Below, one piece after another: positions 26,322 through 35,175 of a stretch of DNA of 64,000 nt (the stretch's first letter is position 1; each line of letters begins with the position of its first letter). The DNA is taken from contig JASJBI010000002.1 in assembly GCA_030066595.1 (NCBI GenBank), positions 1 to 64,000 of the forward strand, in the 5' to 3' direction. This DNA comes from Alphaproteobacteria bacterium. Lineage in GTDB: Bacteria; Pseudomonadota; Alphaproteobacteria; JAJFFI01. Both the position numbers and the translations under genes were made by a program. The notes beneath the pieces are model-generated. The model was given only the letters and a program-made list of their open reading frames with translations, made no database searches and was not told the origin of the DNA.

Positions 26322-26391
26322 CGTTACTCCCTCCTGAATGCGTCCGCCCCCTGGTGTCCCTCTGAGACGGATCGTAATCCGGCGCAAGAGC

Positions 26392-26416
26392 TTGAGAAAC
26401 TGGTACTTCTTACAGG
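26392..26416 (-). promoter_or_regulatory. 25-bp shared motif, copy 2 (upstream of sulfatase 1)
   Basis: Contains ACTGGTACTTCTTACAGG on the plus strand, aligning without gaps to the copies at 23927 and 31835. It lies 70 bp upstream of the sulfatase 1 ATG, where a promoter or operator is expected. Confidence 0.6.
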
Positions 26417-26429
26417 GGACGGCGATTCG

Positions 26430-26459
26430 CCAGCGCAACGGCGCAATAATCGGCGTCAT
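26430..26459 (-). pseudogene. decayed 3' end of a barrel gene (tail A)
   Basis: The minus strand encodes MTPIIAPLRW, matching the end of the intact barrel protein (VAPIIPALF) and, better, the remnant at 31336 (VAPTIAPLRW). 18 plus-strand bases (CCAGCGCAACGGCGCAAT) are identical to the copy near 31336. It precedes sulfatase 1 just as the intact barrel precedes sulfatase 2. Confidence 0.5.
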
Positions 26460-26548
26460 CCCCATCATGAGTGGGGCCGAACAGGTTGCGCCGCGCCAAA
26501 GTCGGCGTCATCCCAATGGCCTGGGTTACGCTCGCGAGCATCGGCTCA

Positions 26549-28324
26549 CTAATTTCCGATCGCCTCCACACCAAGGACGACATCTCTTGCGTCGCCGTAT
26601 ATCTTCAGCCAGGTTCGCACCATGGCTTTCGTCTCCGGCCGCAGATTTTCCACGCCCTCGTATGGCATGCCGCGGGCGGGTTGCCAGTCAGGCCACTTGT
26701 CCTTCATTCGCAGGTGCTGGATGCGCATGCGCACGAAGGGCGTACCTGCCCAGACACCCTGGTATTTTAGGGGGTTATCCTCCCGCGGATCCCAATACAG
26801 GTTGTAGAACTCTGCCATGGCCGGGTTCACGCCCGGCGGCGGCCAGTGGATTTTCATGTTCTGTTTCACGGTCGCCTTGAGCGTGTCCACTTCATAGAGG
26901 TGCACGTAGTCACGGCGCCCATTGGTATCGCCTTTCAGGAGGATGGCGGTCTGATCGACGCCGTCGACGATGCGGTCACGGGGGATGCCGTCTGTGTTGC
27001 CGGCGATCCGGGCGAAGGTGGTGTAGAGGTCGCTGACAAAGACCATGTCCCCGGCGATGGAACCGGGCTCAATTGCGCCCGGCCAACGGATGAAAGCGCC
27101 GACGCGGTGACCGCCTTCCAGCGCCTGCCCTTTGGTGCCGCGAAACAGCCATTCGGAGTAGCCGGAGAGCTCAAGGTCCTGCTTCATCGGGCCGTTGTCG
27201 CCCATGACCATGACAATGGTGTTGTTCTCGATGCCCAGTTTCTTGATTTCGGCCAGGAGCTCGCCGATGTAGCCATCGACAACCGCCATGGCATTGGCCC
27301 AGCGTCCGCAGTTGGGGGTCTGGCACCCGCCGTCATCGGTTGACCTGAGAACAGCCACCGGGATTTGCGGCCAGTAGTTCAGGAAGAAGGGCTTGTCGCC
27401 GCTCGCCAGCGCGCGCAGTGACTCCACCGCTTGTTCCTGGAAACGGTCGTTGACCCTCTTGTAGAACTCGATGTCCGGCTTTTCTCCAGGCTTGATGCCC
27501 CACTCGCGCAATTTGCCGCCGCGCTTGCCCTCCACCTGGGTGACCCAGTCGTACAGTCGGAAGGTCTTGTCCAGCCCGTAGTCGGGGTCGACAGTGGTCG
27601 GTGTAAAAGAGGTCGTTCGGGCATCGAGTTCGGCGTCCCGTGTCAGGAAGCTATAGGCCACTTGGTTGTGCATGGGGAACGACGCGTAATCGAAACCCTG
27701 ATTGGTCGGATAGGCTTCCTTGATGTCACCCATATGCCACTTACCGATGTGGTGAGTCGTATAACCCGCATTGGACAGCAGCTCGGCGATCGTCACCTCT
27801 TTGTCATTAAACCCGACGCCCTCGGGCGGCGTGACCTTTGTGAGCTCCATTCCGGTCCGTACGGCATAGCGCCCGGTCATGAAGGCGACGCGCGTCGAGG
27901 TGCAGATGTTCTCTGCATAGAAACGGGTAAAGGTCATGCCCTCTTTTGCCAGGGTATCGAGGCTCGGTGTACGGCCACCACGGATCTTGTTCAGTTCCGG
28001 CATGCCAAACTCGCCGAAGCCCATGTCGTCGATCAGGATGTACACGATGTTCGGCGGCTTGCCGTCGTTGCGCTCCCTGATCTCGGCGAGCCGCCTATCC
28101 AGTTCCTTGTCCTCGGCGGCCCACTGCTCCGCATACTGATGCAAGAGAACATAGTGCTCCGCGTCATGCCGGATTGGTTGCGCGCTCGCCGCCGAAGCCA
28201 AGACGGCAGAGGCGAACGTAGTGATGCCAACGACTGCCGCGCTTTTGTAGGCGATGGAGCGAACCGCGCCCGACAGCGCACCGAAAAGTGCGGTCTCGCC
28301 GTGCTTTCGCGTCCTCATGTTCAT
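26549..28324 (-). CDS. exported sulfatase-family hydrolase with variant active site (sulfatase 2)
   Basis: 591 aa with an N-terminal export signal (VVGITTFASAVLASAASAQ). The sulfatase fold shows NIVYILIDDMGFGE, GKWHMGD and VMGDNGP, but the formylglycine motif reads ICTSTRVAFMTG. Ser replaces the Pro/Ala of C-x-P-x-R and Thr replaces the following Ser. Whether the Cys is still converted is open. It is longer than sulfatase 1 and only distantly similar. CGGAGAA precedes the ATG. It follows the barrel gene by 76 bp on the same strand. Confidence 0.88.
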   Translation of the reverse strand: MNMRTRKHGETALFGALSGAVRSIAYKSAAVVGITTFASAVLASAASAQPIRHDAEHYVLLHQYAEQWAAEDKELDRRLAEIRERNDGKPPNIVYILIDDMGFGEFGMPELNKIRGGRTPSLDTLAKEGMTFTRFYAENICTSTRVAFMTGRYAVRTGMELTKVTPPEGVGFNDKEVTIAELLSNAGYTTHHIGKWHMGDIKEAYPTNQGFDYASFPMHNQVAYSFLTRDAELDARTTSFTPTTVDPDYGLDKTFRLYDWVTQVEGKRGGKLREWGIKPGEKPDIEFYKRVNDRFQEQAVESLRALASGDKPFFLNYWPQIPVAVLRSTDDGGCQTPNCGRWANAMAVVDGYIGELLAEIKKLGIENNTIVMVMGDNGPMKQDLELSGYSEWLFRGTKGQALEGGHRVGAFIRWPGAIEPGSIAGDMVFVSDLYTTFARIAGNTDGIPRDRIVDGVDQTAILLKGDTNGRRDYVHLYEVDTLKATVKQNMKIHWPPPGVNPAMAEFYNLYWDPREDNPLKYQGVWAGTPFVRMRIQHLRMKDKWPDWQPARGMPYEGVENLRPETKAMVRTWLKIYGDARDVVLGVEAIGN

Positions 28325-28400
28325 GGCTGTTCTCCGCGATGAAAGGTGAAAGCGTAGGGATAGGGATGAAGGCGAAGTGCCGCGATGGCGCGTATGCCGC

Positions 28401-29609
28401 TCAGAACAGCGCCGGAATGATCGGCGCGACGACCACGCGGATGTTCCATTCCTGACCCAGCACGTCCGGCCGTTGCGGCATCCACTGGCCTTCGATCCCG
28501 AACTTGATCGGCATCCTGCCGAAGAAATGTGTCTTGTAGACACCGAAGCCCAAGGGCACGGTCCAGCGATCCCCGCTGTCGGCTTCCCAGTCGGCGGTGA
28601 TGATGGGCGTGCCGCCGATCTGCCAGCCGTCGTCAAAATTGAGGAAATAGAACAGGTTCAGCCAGGTGAAGTTGACGTCCGAGGCGTCGCTGCGGGTGCT
28701 CGCCACCGAGAACCACTGCTGCAGCAGGGCGCCCACGATGAACTTCCGACCGATGAACGCCAGAACGCCCGAGGGGCCCAAGGAGTACTGGTCGGTACCG
28801 AGGCGGGTGTCGCTCGCTGTCGGGAACTGTTGCGTGAGGCCGCCGGCCCAGACCAAATCGCCGCCGCCCCATCGCTCTTGCGGCAGGCTCTGGCCGACGA
28901 GCGAGAAATACACGATATCGCCGAAGCCACTTTTGCTCGTGAACGGCGCGCCGCCGGGTGGGGGGAAGCCCCCGATCTCGGGCGTGGCGCCGCCAATGAG
29001 CGTGCTCTGGACCTGTCCGACATCCGGGATGGAGGCATTCATGATGGTGGGAAAGGTCGGGCGGTTCACCCAGATCCAGTTCTCGCCAAGGGTCTCCGTC
29101 AAGGGAATGGGAATGACCGGTTGGAAGGCCCAGGTGTTCAGGTGGCGGGTCCGGCTGCTGATGTCGCCTTCGAGGAAGTAGTTGTCGAACTGATTGAGCA
29201 GGATCCAGAAGTTGCCGCCGAGCGGGTTCGAAGACTGCCGCGCCGCCTCCTCGACGCTGAGCCCCACGGCGCCCCCCTCTTCGGCGGGAGCCTGCTGATC
29301 GCCCGCAGGCTTTGCCGCAAGCTGCGTGCCGAAGAGATCGAGTTTGCGCAGCTGTGTTTGCCGGGCCGGATCGATCTGCAACGTTGCCCGGTCGGGCAGG
29401 TCTTGTTGTTGGCCGACCCGTTCCTCCGTAACCCGTCCCGGCTGGCCGCCCAAGGCCGGCGGCGGCGTTTTCCAGGATTTTGTCAGGGCGCGCGCAGCGG
29501 CGTCGCCACCTCCGTCGCCTGGCGCCACACCGTCCGCTTGCACGGCCCCCGCCAGCGCCGAGCCGCCGATCAACAAGAGCGCCCCAATGCGTGGTGTCAT
29601 CTCTACCAT
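28401..29609 (-). CDS. outer-membrane beta-barrel protein
   Basis: 402 aa. The signal peptide (ALLLIGGSALAGAVQA) is followed by a polar region to about residue 110. SNPLGGNFWILLNQFDNYFLEGD and alternating aromatic/polar strands end in a C-terminal Phe, as expected for a BAM-dependent barrel. This resembles transporter-type barrels often mis-annotated as 'neuromedin U'. It is the first gene of the minus-strand run leading to both sulfatases and may admit or hold their substrate. Three degraded copies of its 3' end lie nearby. Confidence 0.82.
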   Translation of the reverse strand: MVEMTPRIGALLLIGGSALAGAVQADGVAPGDGGGDAAARALTKSWKTPPPALGGQPGRVTEERVGQQQDLPDRATLQIDPARQTQLRKLDLFGTQLAAKPAGDQQAPAEEGGAVGLSVEEAARQSSNPLGGNFWILLNQFDNYFLEGDISSRTRHLNTWAFQPVIPIPLTETLGENWIWVNRPTFPTIMNASIPDVGQVQSTLIGGATPEIGGFPPPGGAPFTSKSGFGDIVYFSLVGQSLPQERWGGGDLVWAGGLTQQFPTASDTRLGTDQYSLGPSGVLAFIGRKFIVGALLQQWFSVASTRSDASDVNFTWLNLFYFLNFDDGWQIGGTPIITADWEADSGDRWTVPLGFGVYKTHFFGRMPIKFGIEGQWMPQRPDVLGQEWNIRVVVAPIIPALF

Positions 29610-29759
29610 GACTCCCCCGTGCCGCCCCTACTGGCACAAACGGGGCTCGGTATCGCTGTCGACGCAGCGCCCCGCTCTGTGCACGCCGCGGCATGACTTG
29701 CGACGCGCTGTCAGTCTATCATTGCGATGCTAAAAGAAGTGTTTCGCATGCCCAGCTTA

Positions 29760-29775
29760 CATACGCCCACGTATG
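29760..29775. promoter_or_regulatory. inverted repeat between tetR and barrel gene
   Basis: CATACG-CCCA-CGTATG is a perfect 6-bp inverted repeat with a 4-base spacer, 33 bp before the tetR start and 151 bp before the barrel gene start. It is a good candidate for the operator of the divergent TetR protein. Confidence 0.55.
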
Positions 29776-29807
29776 GTACTGACAAGTAGCATGAACGGTC
29801 AACCGTC

Positions 29808-30419
29808 TTGAACGAGCGACAATCAGAGCAGCCGCGCAAACGCTCCGGGAACCGTGCGCGGATGCGCTCTCCGGAGGACTGGCTCAAGCAGGCGCTGGTG
29901 ATCCTGCGGCGCGAGGGCGTCGAGGGCGTGCGCGTGGAGCGACTCGCCCGGGATCTCAGCATCTCCAAGGGGAGCTTCTATTGGCACTTCAGGGACCGTA
30001 GCGATCTCCTCGGACGCATGCTCGACTATTGGGACAGCGAGATGACCGGCGCCATCATCGAAGAAACCGAGCGCAAAGGCGGCACGCCGGTACAGAGGCT
30101 CTGGACGATCATGACCACGGTCAGGCGGCGGCACGCGGCGGACTTCGATGTTGCCGTGCGCGCCTGGGCCGCCTTCGACCGGACTGCCGCCAAGGTGGTC
30201 AAGCGGGTCGACGCCCGGCGGCTCGACTTTGTCCGGAGCAGATTTCGAGAACTCGGCTTCCGAGGCCGCGCGCTCGACACACGAACGCGGCTCTTCGTCC
30301 ACTATGTTTCGACCGAGCCTAGCATTCTCCCGCGCCCACCGGCCGCAGAGGGGGAAAAGCTCGCGCGTGCCGCACTCTCGCTGTTGACGGCGCGGCCAGA
30401 CGACCAAGGGCAAGGCTAG
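29808..30419 (+). CDS. TetR-family regulator divergent from the sulfatase locus
   Basis: 203 aa from a TTG start; an ATG at 29862 would give a more usual N-terminus. The helix-turn-helix is within ALVILRREGVEGVRVERLARDLSISKGSFYWHFRDRSDLL. The C-terminal domain is helical with no recognised ligand signature. It is divergent from the barrel-sulfatase run, with an inverted repeat in the 198-bp gap, so it probably controls that run. Its 3' end abuts a decayed sulfatase fragment. Confidence 0.9.
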   Translation: MNERQSEQPRKRSGNRARMRSPEDWLKQALVILRREGVEGVRVERLARDLSISKGSFYWHFRDRSDLLGRMLDYWDSEMTGAIIEETERKGGTPVQRLWTIMTTVRRRHAADFDVAVRAWAAFDRTAAKVVKRVDARRLDFVRSRFRELGFRGRALDTRTRLFVHYVSTEPSILPRPPAAEGEKLARAALSLLTARPDDQGQG

Positions 30420-30427
30420 CAGTGCAA

Positions 30428-30575
30428 GCGTCCAAGATGGTCTTGTCTTTCTCGGCCCAAGCCGTCTTGTTCTCTTCCAGATGCCAGAGAAGAGGGCCGT
30501 CGGGTCGGAAGGCGCTGGCCGCGCCGGGCAGGACGATGATCGGCGCGCCCCGCGCGACGTTCCGATCCGCGCTCG
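30428..30575 (-). pseudogene. fused remnant: barrel tail B joined to a sulfatase N-terminus
   Basis: Read on the minus strand, RNVARGAPII matches the barrel C-terminus (WNIRVVVAPII) and runs in frame into GAASAFRPDGPLLWHLEEN...KDKTILD. That second part matches the signal-peptide end and start of mature sulfatase 1 (GAANAFQPDAPFLSHQEKN); 22 of 34 residues are identical over the aligned stretch. No sulfatase active site remains. This is a deletion scar of a third barrel-sulfatase unit. Confidence 0.7.
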
Positions 30576-30598
30576 GTAACTGGACCGCGCCTGTGCGG

Positions 30599-30700
30599 CT
30601 ATCTCTCGGCGCGTTGCAAGACCTCGCCGCGGTCGACGTCGTGCTCTCTGACGGATTCCTTGATGAGCTGGCCGTGCGGATGCACGGCCTAGGCTTGCGT
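30599..30700 (-). pseudogene. decayed copy of the 65-residue gene
   Basis: The minus strand encodes PHGQLIKESVREHDVDRGEV, then LQRAER and a stop, matching the C-terminus of the intact gene at 31418 (PHDQLIEEFASEHDIDLGEV, LQRAKK, stop). Upstream of this an in-frame TAG and lost similarity show it is dead. The plus strands are about 80-85% identical by eye over roughly 90 bp. From 30702 to 30871 nothing else is recognisable. Confidence 0.7.
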
Positions 30701-30871
30701 GCACGCGGGTCAGCTCGCCGTGCCGCATGTGCCAAAGTGGCGCTGCATTACCACCGCAGACTTGTGCCAGATCATTTGCGCCACGCTCAGGGCATGCAGA
30801 TTATGACTGGTCTCGAAACGTCCATGCCGTGCTGTATCTGGAACATTTACATCCGCAATTGAGGGGAGGAG

Positions 30872-31261
30872 ATGATCATGCGTTTTTTCGATCCCGCGCG
30901 CTTTCACTTTGTCTTCCTTGTGCCCTTGGTGGCATCGAACCTCACGAGCGACAACGCGATGAGCGCCAAAGACCTGCGCGAGCAGTTCGTCGGCAATACG
31001 GTGGTCGCGCAGTTGCCACAAGGCACCGCATACGCCCTGGTGCGGCCGGACGGGGTCGCGCGCGGCCTGCACCCGGTTGAGGGGCGCATAAACGGCCGCT
31101 ATGAGATCGCAGACGATGGCGTCGTCTGCGTCACCTGGCCCCTTGCTTCGGGCGAAGTCAGGAATTGCGACAAGACCGTCGCGCAAGGAGGTCGGAAATA
31201 TAACTGGGAGGGGAAGACGCTGGAGGTTCTTCCAGGCGATCCAAAGGGGCTGGGCAAGTAA
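30872..31261 (+). CDS. small exported protein of unknown function (129 aa)
   Basis: The N-terminus has a hydrophobic stretch (FHFVFLVPLVASNLTS) that may be a signal peptide. The mature part (MSAKDLREQFVGNTVVAQL, then GRYEIADDGVVCVTW and CDKTVAQGGRKYNW) resembles a widespread family of small periplasmic proteins with a 'DLRxxxxGNTV' start and two Cys. No function is assigned. GGGGAGG lies upstream of the ATG. It is the only plus-strand gene between tetR and mdh. Confidence 0.65.
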   Translation: MIMRFFDPARFHFVFLVPLVASNLTSDNAMSAKDLREQFVGNTVVAQLPQGTAYALVRPDGVARGLHPVEGRINGRYEIADDGVVCVTWPLASGEVRNCDKTVAQGGRKYNWEGKTLEVLPGDPKGLGK

Positions 31262-31335
31262 GGCTGTCTCGATAGACTGAAGAGGGCCATTCAGCTTGGC
31301 CCGTGTGCTGCGGATGGCTGGACGCGAGGAAGCGG

Positions 31336-31386
31336 CCAGCGCAACGGCGCAATGGTCGGCGCGACAAACCAGCGGATGTTCCATTC
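31336..31386 (-). pseudogene. decayed 3' end of a barrel gene (tail C)
   Basis: The minus strand reads EWNIRWFVAPTIAPLRW, against EWNIRVVVAPIIPALF with stop in the intact barrel; the frame then runs on past the old stop. It lies directly downstream of the intact 65-residue gene on the minus strand. Confidence 0.7.
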
Positions 31387-31417
31387 TGGGTGCGACGCCG
31401 GCTCCGCGCCGGCGCGG

Positions 31418-31615
31418 CTATTTTTTGGCGCGCTGCAAGACCTCGCCGAGGTCGATGTCGTGCTCGCTGGCGAATTCCTCGATCAGCTGATCGTGCGGAT
31501 CGCCGGGCTGCATCTGGCCCGCAAGCGGAATGGTCCGACCCGCGTCAACGTGCAGAGCTAGAGCCACCGCCCCGGCAATGAGCAACAGGCCCAAGATCCA
31601 TCTTCCTGATAGCAC
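31418..31615 (-). CDS. 65-residue membrane-anchored protein of unknown function
   Basis: One N-terminal hydrophobic helix (ILGLLLIAGAVALAL) followed by a polar, acidic tail, PGDPHDQLIEEFASEHDIDLGEVLQRAKK. It could be a signal anchor or a cleaved leader. No family is recognised. A decayed copy at 30599 shows selection once kept at least two copies, each next to barrel or sulfatase remnants. The 25-bp shared motif lies 220 bp upstream. I infer it belongs to the sulfatase locus. Confidence 0.6.
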   Translation of the reverse strand: MLSGRWILGLLLIAGAVALALHVDAGRTIPLAGQMQPGDPHDQLIEEFASEHDIDLGEVLQRAKK

Positions 31616-32998
<1,383 letters not shown>

Positions 32999-33022
32999 CC
33001 AACGGCCGCCGGGAGACCGCTG

Positions 33023-34219
33023 ATGAACATCCACGAGTATCAGGCCAAACAGCTCATGGCCAAGTTCGGCGTCGCCGTGCCCAAGGGAGGCGTCGCCTAC
33101 ACGTCCGACGAGGCCGAAAAGGTCGCCAACGAACTGGGCGGCCCGGTCTGGGTGGTGAAATCCCAGATCCACGCGGGCGGCCGCGGCGCGGGCCGCTTCA
33201 AGGACGATCCCGACGGCCCCGGCGGCGTGCGGGTGGTCAAATCGGTCGACGAGGTCAAGGCCAACGCCGCAAAGATGCTTGGCCATGTGCTGGTCACCAA
33301 GCAGACCGGCGATGCTGGCAAGGAGGTCACGCGCATCTATGTCGAGGACGGCTGCGACATCGCGCGCGAGCTCTATCTCGGCATGCTGATCGACCGGGCG
33401 ACCAGCCGGATTACCATCATGGCCTCGACCGAGGGCGGCATGGAGATCGAGGAGGTCGCGGCCCGCACGCCCGAGAAGATCATCAAGGTGGCCATCGATC
33501 CGGCCTCCGGCATGCAGGCGCATCACGCGCGACAGGTCGCCTTCGGCCTCGGCCTCGAAGGCGGTCAGGTCAAGTCGGCGGTGCGCTTTCTCATGGCCAT
33601 GTACCAGGCGTTCACCGAGCTGGATGCCAGCCTGGTGGAGATCAATCCGCTGGTGGTGACCGGCGCGGGTGAGGTGATCGCGCTGGACGCCAAGATGAAC
33701 TTCGACGACAACGCCCTGTTCCGCCACGCCGACGTGGCCGAGCTGCGCGACGAGGACGAGGAGGATCCGGCCGAGCTCGAGGCGGCCAAGCACGATCTCA
33801 ACTACATCAAGCTCGACGGCAATATCGGCTGCATGGTCAACGGCGCCGGGCTGGCCATGGCGACCATGGACATCATCAAGCTTTATGGCGGCGAGCCCGC
33901 GAATTTCCTCGACGTCGGCGGCGGCGCCACCAGGGAGCGGGTGACCACCGCGTTCAAGATCATCCTCTCGGACCCCAATGTCGAAGGCATCCTGGTGAAC
34001 ATTTTCGGCGGCATCATGCGCTGCGACGTGATCGCCGAGGGGGTTGTCGCGGCCGCGCGCGAGGTCAGCCTGCACGTGCCGCTGGTGGTGCGCCTGGAAG
34101 GCACCAATGTCGAGCTGGGCAAGAAGATCCTCTCCGAGTCGGGCCTGCCCATCGTCTCGGCCGACGACCTGGCGGATGCGGCGCAGAAGGTCGTGGCCGC
34201 GGTCAAGGAGGCGGCATAA
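33023..34219 (+). CDS. sucC: succinate-CoA ligase, beta subunit
   Basis: 398 aa. [22 protein letters not shown] begins the ATP-grasp domain (1-240), with [16 protein letters not shown], and the C-terminal ligase domain holds [22 protein letters not shown] and [15 protein letters not shown]. Forms SucCD, converting succinyl-CoA to succinate with nucleotide synthesis. Its last base is the first base of sucD (TAATG overlap). Confidence 0.97.
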   Translation: MNIHEYQAKQLMAKFGVAVPKGGVAYTSDEAEKVANELGGPVWVVKSQIHAGGRGAGRFKDDPDGPGGVRVVKSVDEVKANAAKMLGHVLVTKQTGDAGKEVTRIYVEDGCDIARELYLGMLIDRATSRITIMASTEGGMEIEEVAARTPEKIIKVAIDPASGMQAHHARQVAFGLGLEGGQVKSAVRFLMAMYQAFTELDASLVEINPLVVTGAGEVIALDAKMNFDDNALFRHADVAELRDEDEEDPAELEAAKHDLNYIKLDGNIGCMVNGAGLAMATMDIIKLYGGEPANFLDVGGGATRERVTTAFKIILSDPNVEGILVNIFGGIMRCDVIAEGVVAAAREVSLHVPLVVRLEGTNVELGKKILSESGLPIVSADDLADAAQKVVAAVKEAA

Positions 34220-35094
34220 TGGCGGTACTCGTCGACAAGACCACCAAGGTCGTCTGCCAGGGCTTCACCGGCGCGCAGGGCACCTTCCATTCGGAACAGG
34301 CGATCGCCTACGGCACCCAGATGGTCGGCGGCGTCACCCCGGGCAAGGGCGGCGGTACCCATCTGGACCTGCCGGTGTTCGACACGGTGGCCGCGGCGCG
34401 CGCCGAGACCGGCGCCAACGCCTCGGTGATCTACGTGCCGCCGCCCTTCGCGGCGGACGCCATCCTCGAGGCCATCGACGCGGGCATCGAGTTGATCGTC
34501 TGCATCACCGAGGGCATCCCGGTGCTCGACATGGTCCGGGTCAAGCGGGCACTCGCCAACTCGGGCTCGCGCCTGATCGGGCCCAACTGCCCGGGCATCA
34601 TCACGCCCGACGAATGCAAGATCGGCATCATGCCGGGCCACATCCACAAGCGCGGCCGCGTCGGTATTGTGTCCCGCTCGGGAACGCTTACATACGAGGC
34701 GGTGGCGCAGACCACCGTCACCGGGCTGGGGCAGAGCACCTGCATCGGGATCGGCGGCGACCCGGTCAACGGCACCAACTTCATCGATTGCATCGACCTT
34801 TTCCTTGCGGACGACGAGACGGACGGGATCATCATGATCGGCGAGATCGGCGGCACCGCCGAAGAGGACGCCGCCGACTTCGTCAAGGCGAGCGGCACGT
34901 CCAAACCGGTGGTCGGTTTCATCGCCGGGTTGACCGCGCCGCCGGGCCGTCGCATGGGACACGCCGGCGCTATCATCGCTGGAGGCAAGGGCGGAGCGCA
35001 GGATAAGATCGAGGCGTTGAAGAGCGCCGGTATCGTGGTGGCCGACTCGCCGGCCGCCATCGGGAGCACCATGTTGGAAGTAATGAAGGGGTAA
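34219..35094 (+). CDS. sucD: succinate-CoA ligase, alpha subunit
   Basis: 291 aa. The CoA-binding domain shows [20 protein letters not shown] and [10 protein letters not shown]. The phosphohistidine is in [15 protein letters not shown] near residue 248, and [20 protein letters not shown] and [11 protein letters not shown] are also present. Overlaps the sucC stop by one base, ensuring equal synthesis of both subunits. Confidence 0.97.
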   Translation: MAVLVDKTTKVVCQGFTGAQGTFHSEQAIAYGTQMVGGVTPGKGGGTHLDLPVFDTVAAARAETGANASVIYVPPPFAADAILEAIDAGIELIVCITEGIPVLDMVRVKRALANSGSRLIGPNCPGIITPDECKIGIMPGHIHKRGRVGIVSRSGTLTYEAVAQTTVTGLGQSTCIGIGGDPVNGTNFIDCIDLFLADDETDGIIMIGEIGGTAEEDAADFVKASGTSKPVVGFIAGLTAPPGRRMGHAGAIIAGGKGGAQDKIEALKSAGIVVADSPAAIGSTMLEVMKG

Positions 35095-35175
35095 GGGCTC
35101 CTTCTTAGTATCGTCTGCTAGGCGTGACGATTTCTCTGACCATGTGACCGCGGCCTCGGGCCGCGCCCCAGAGCC

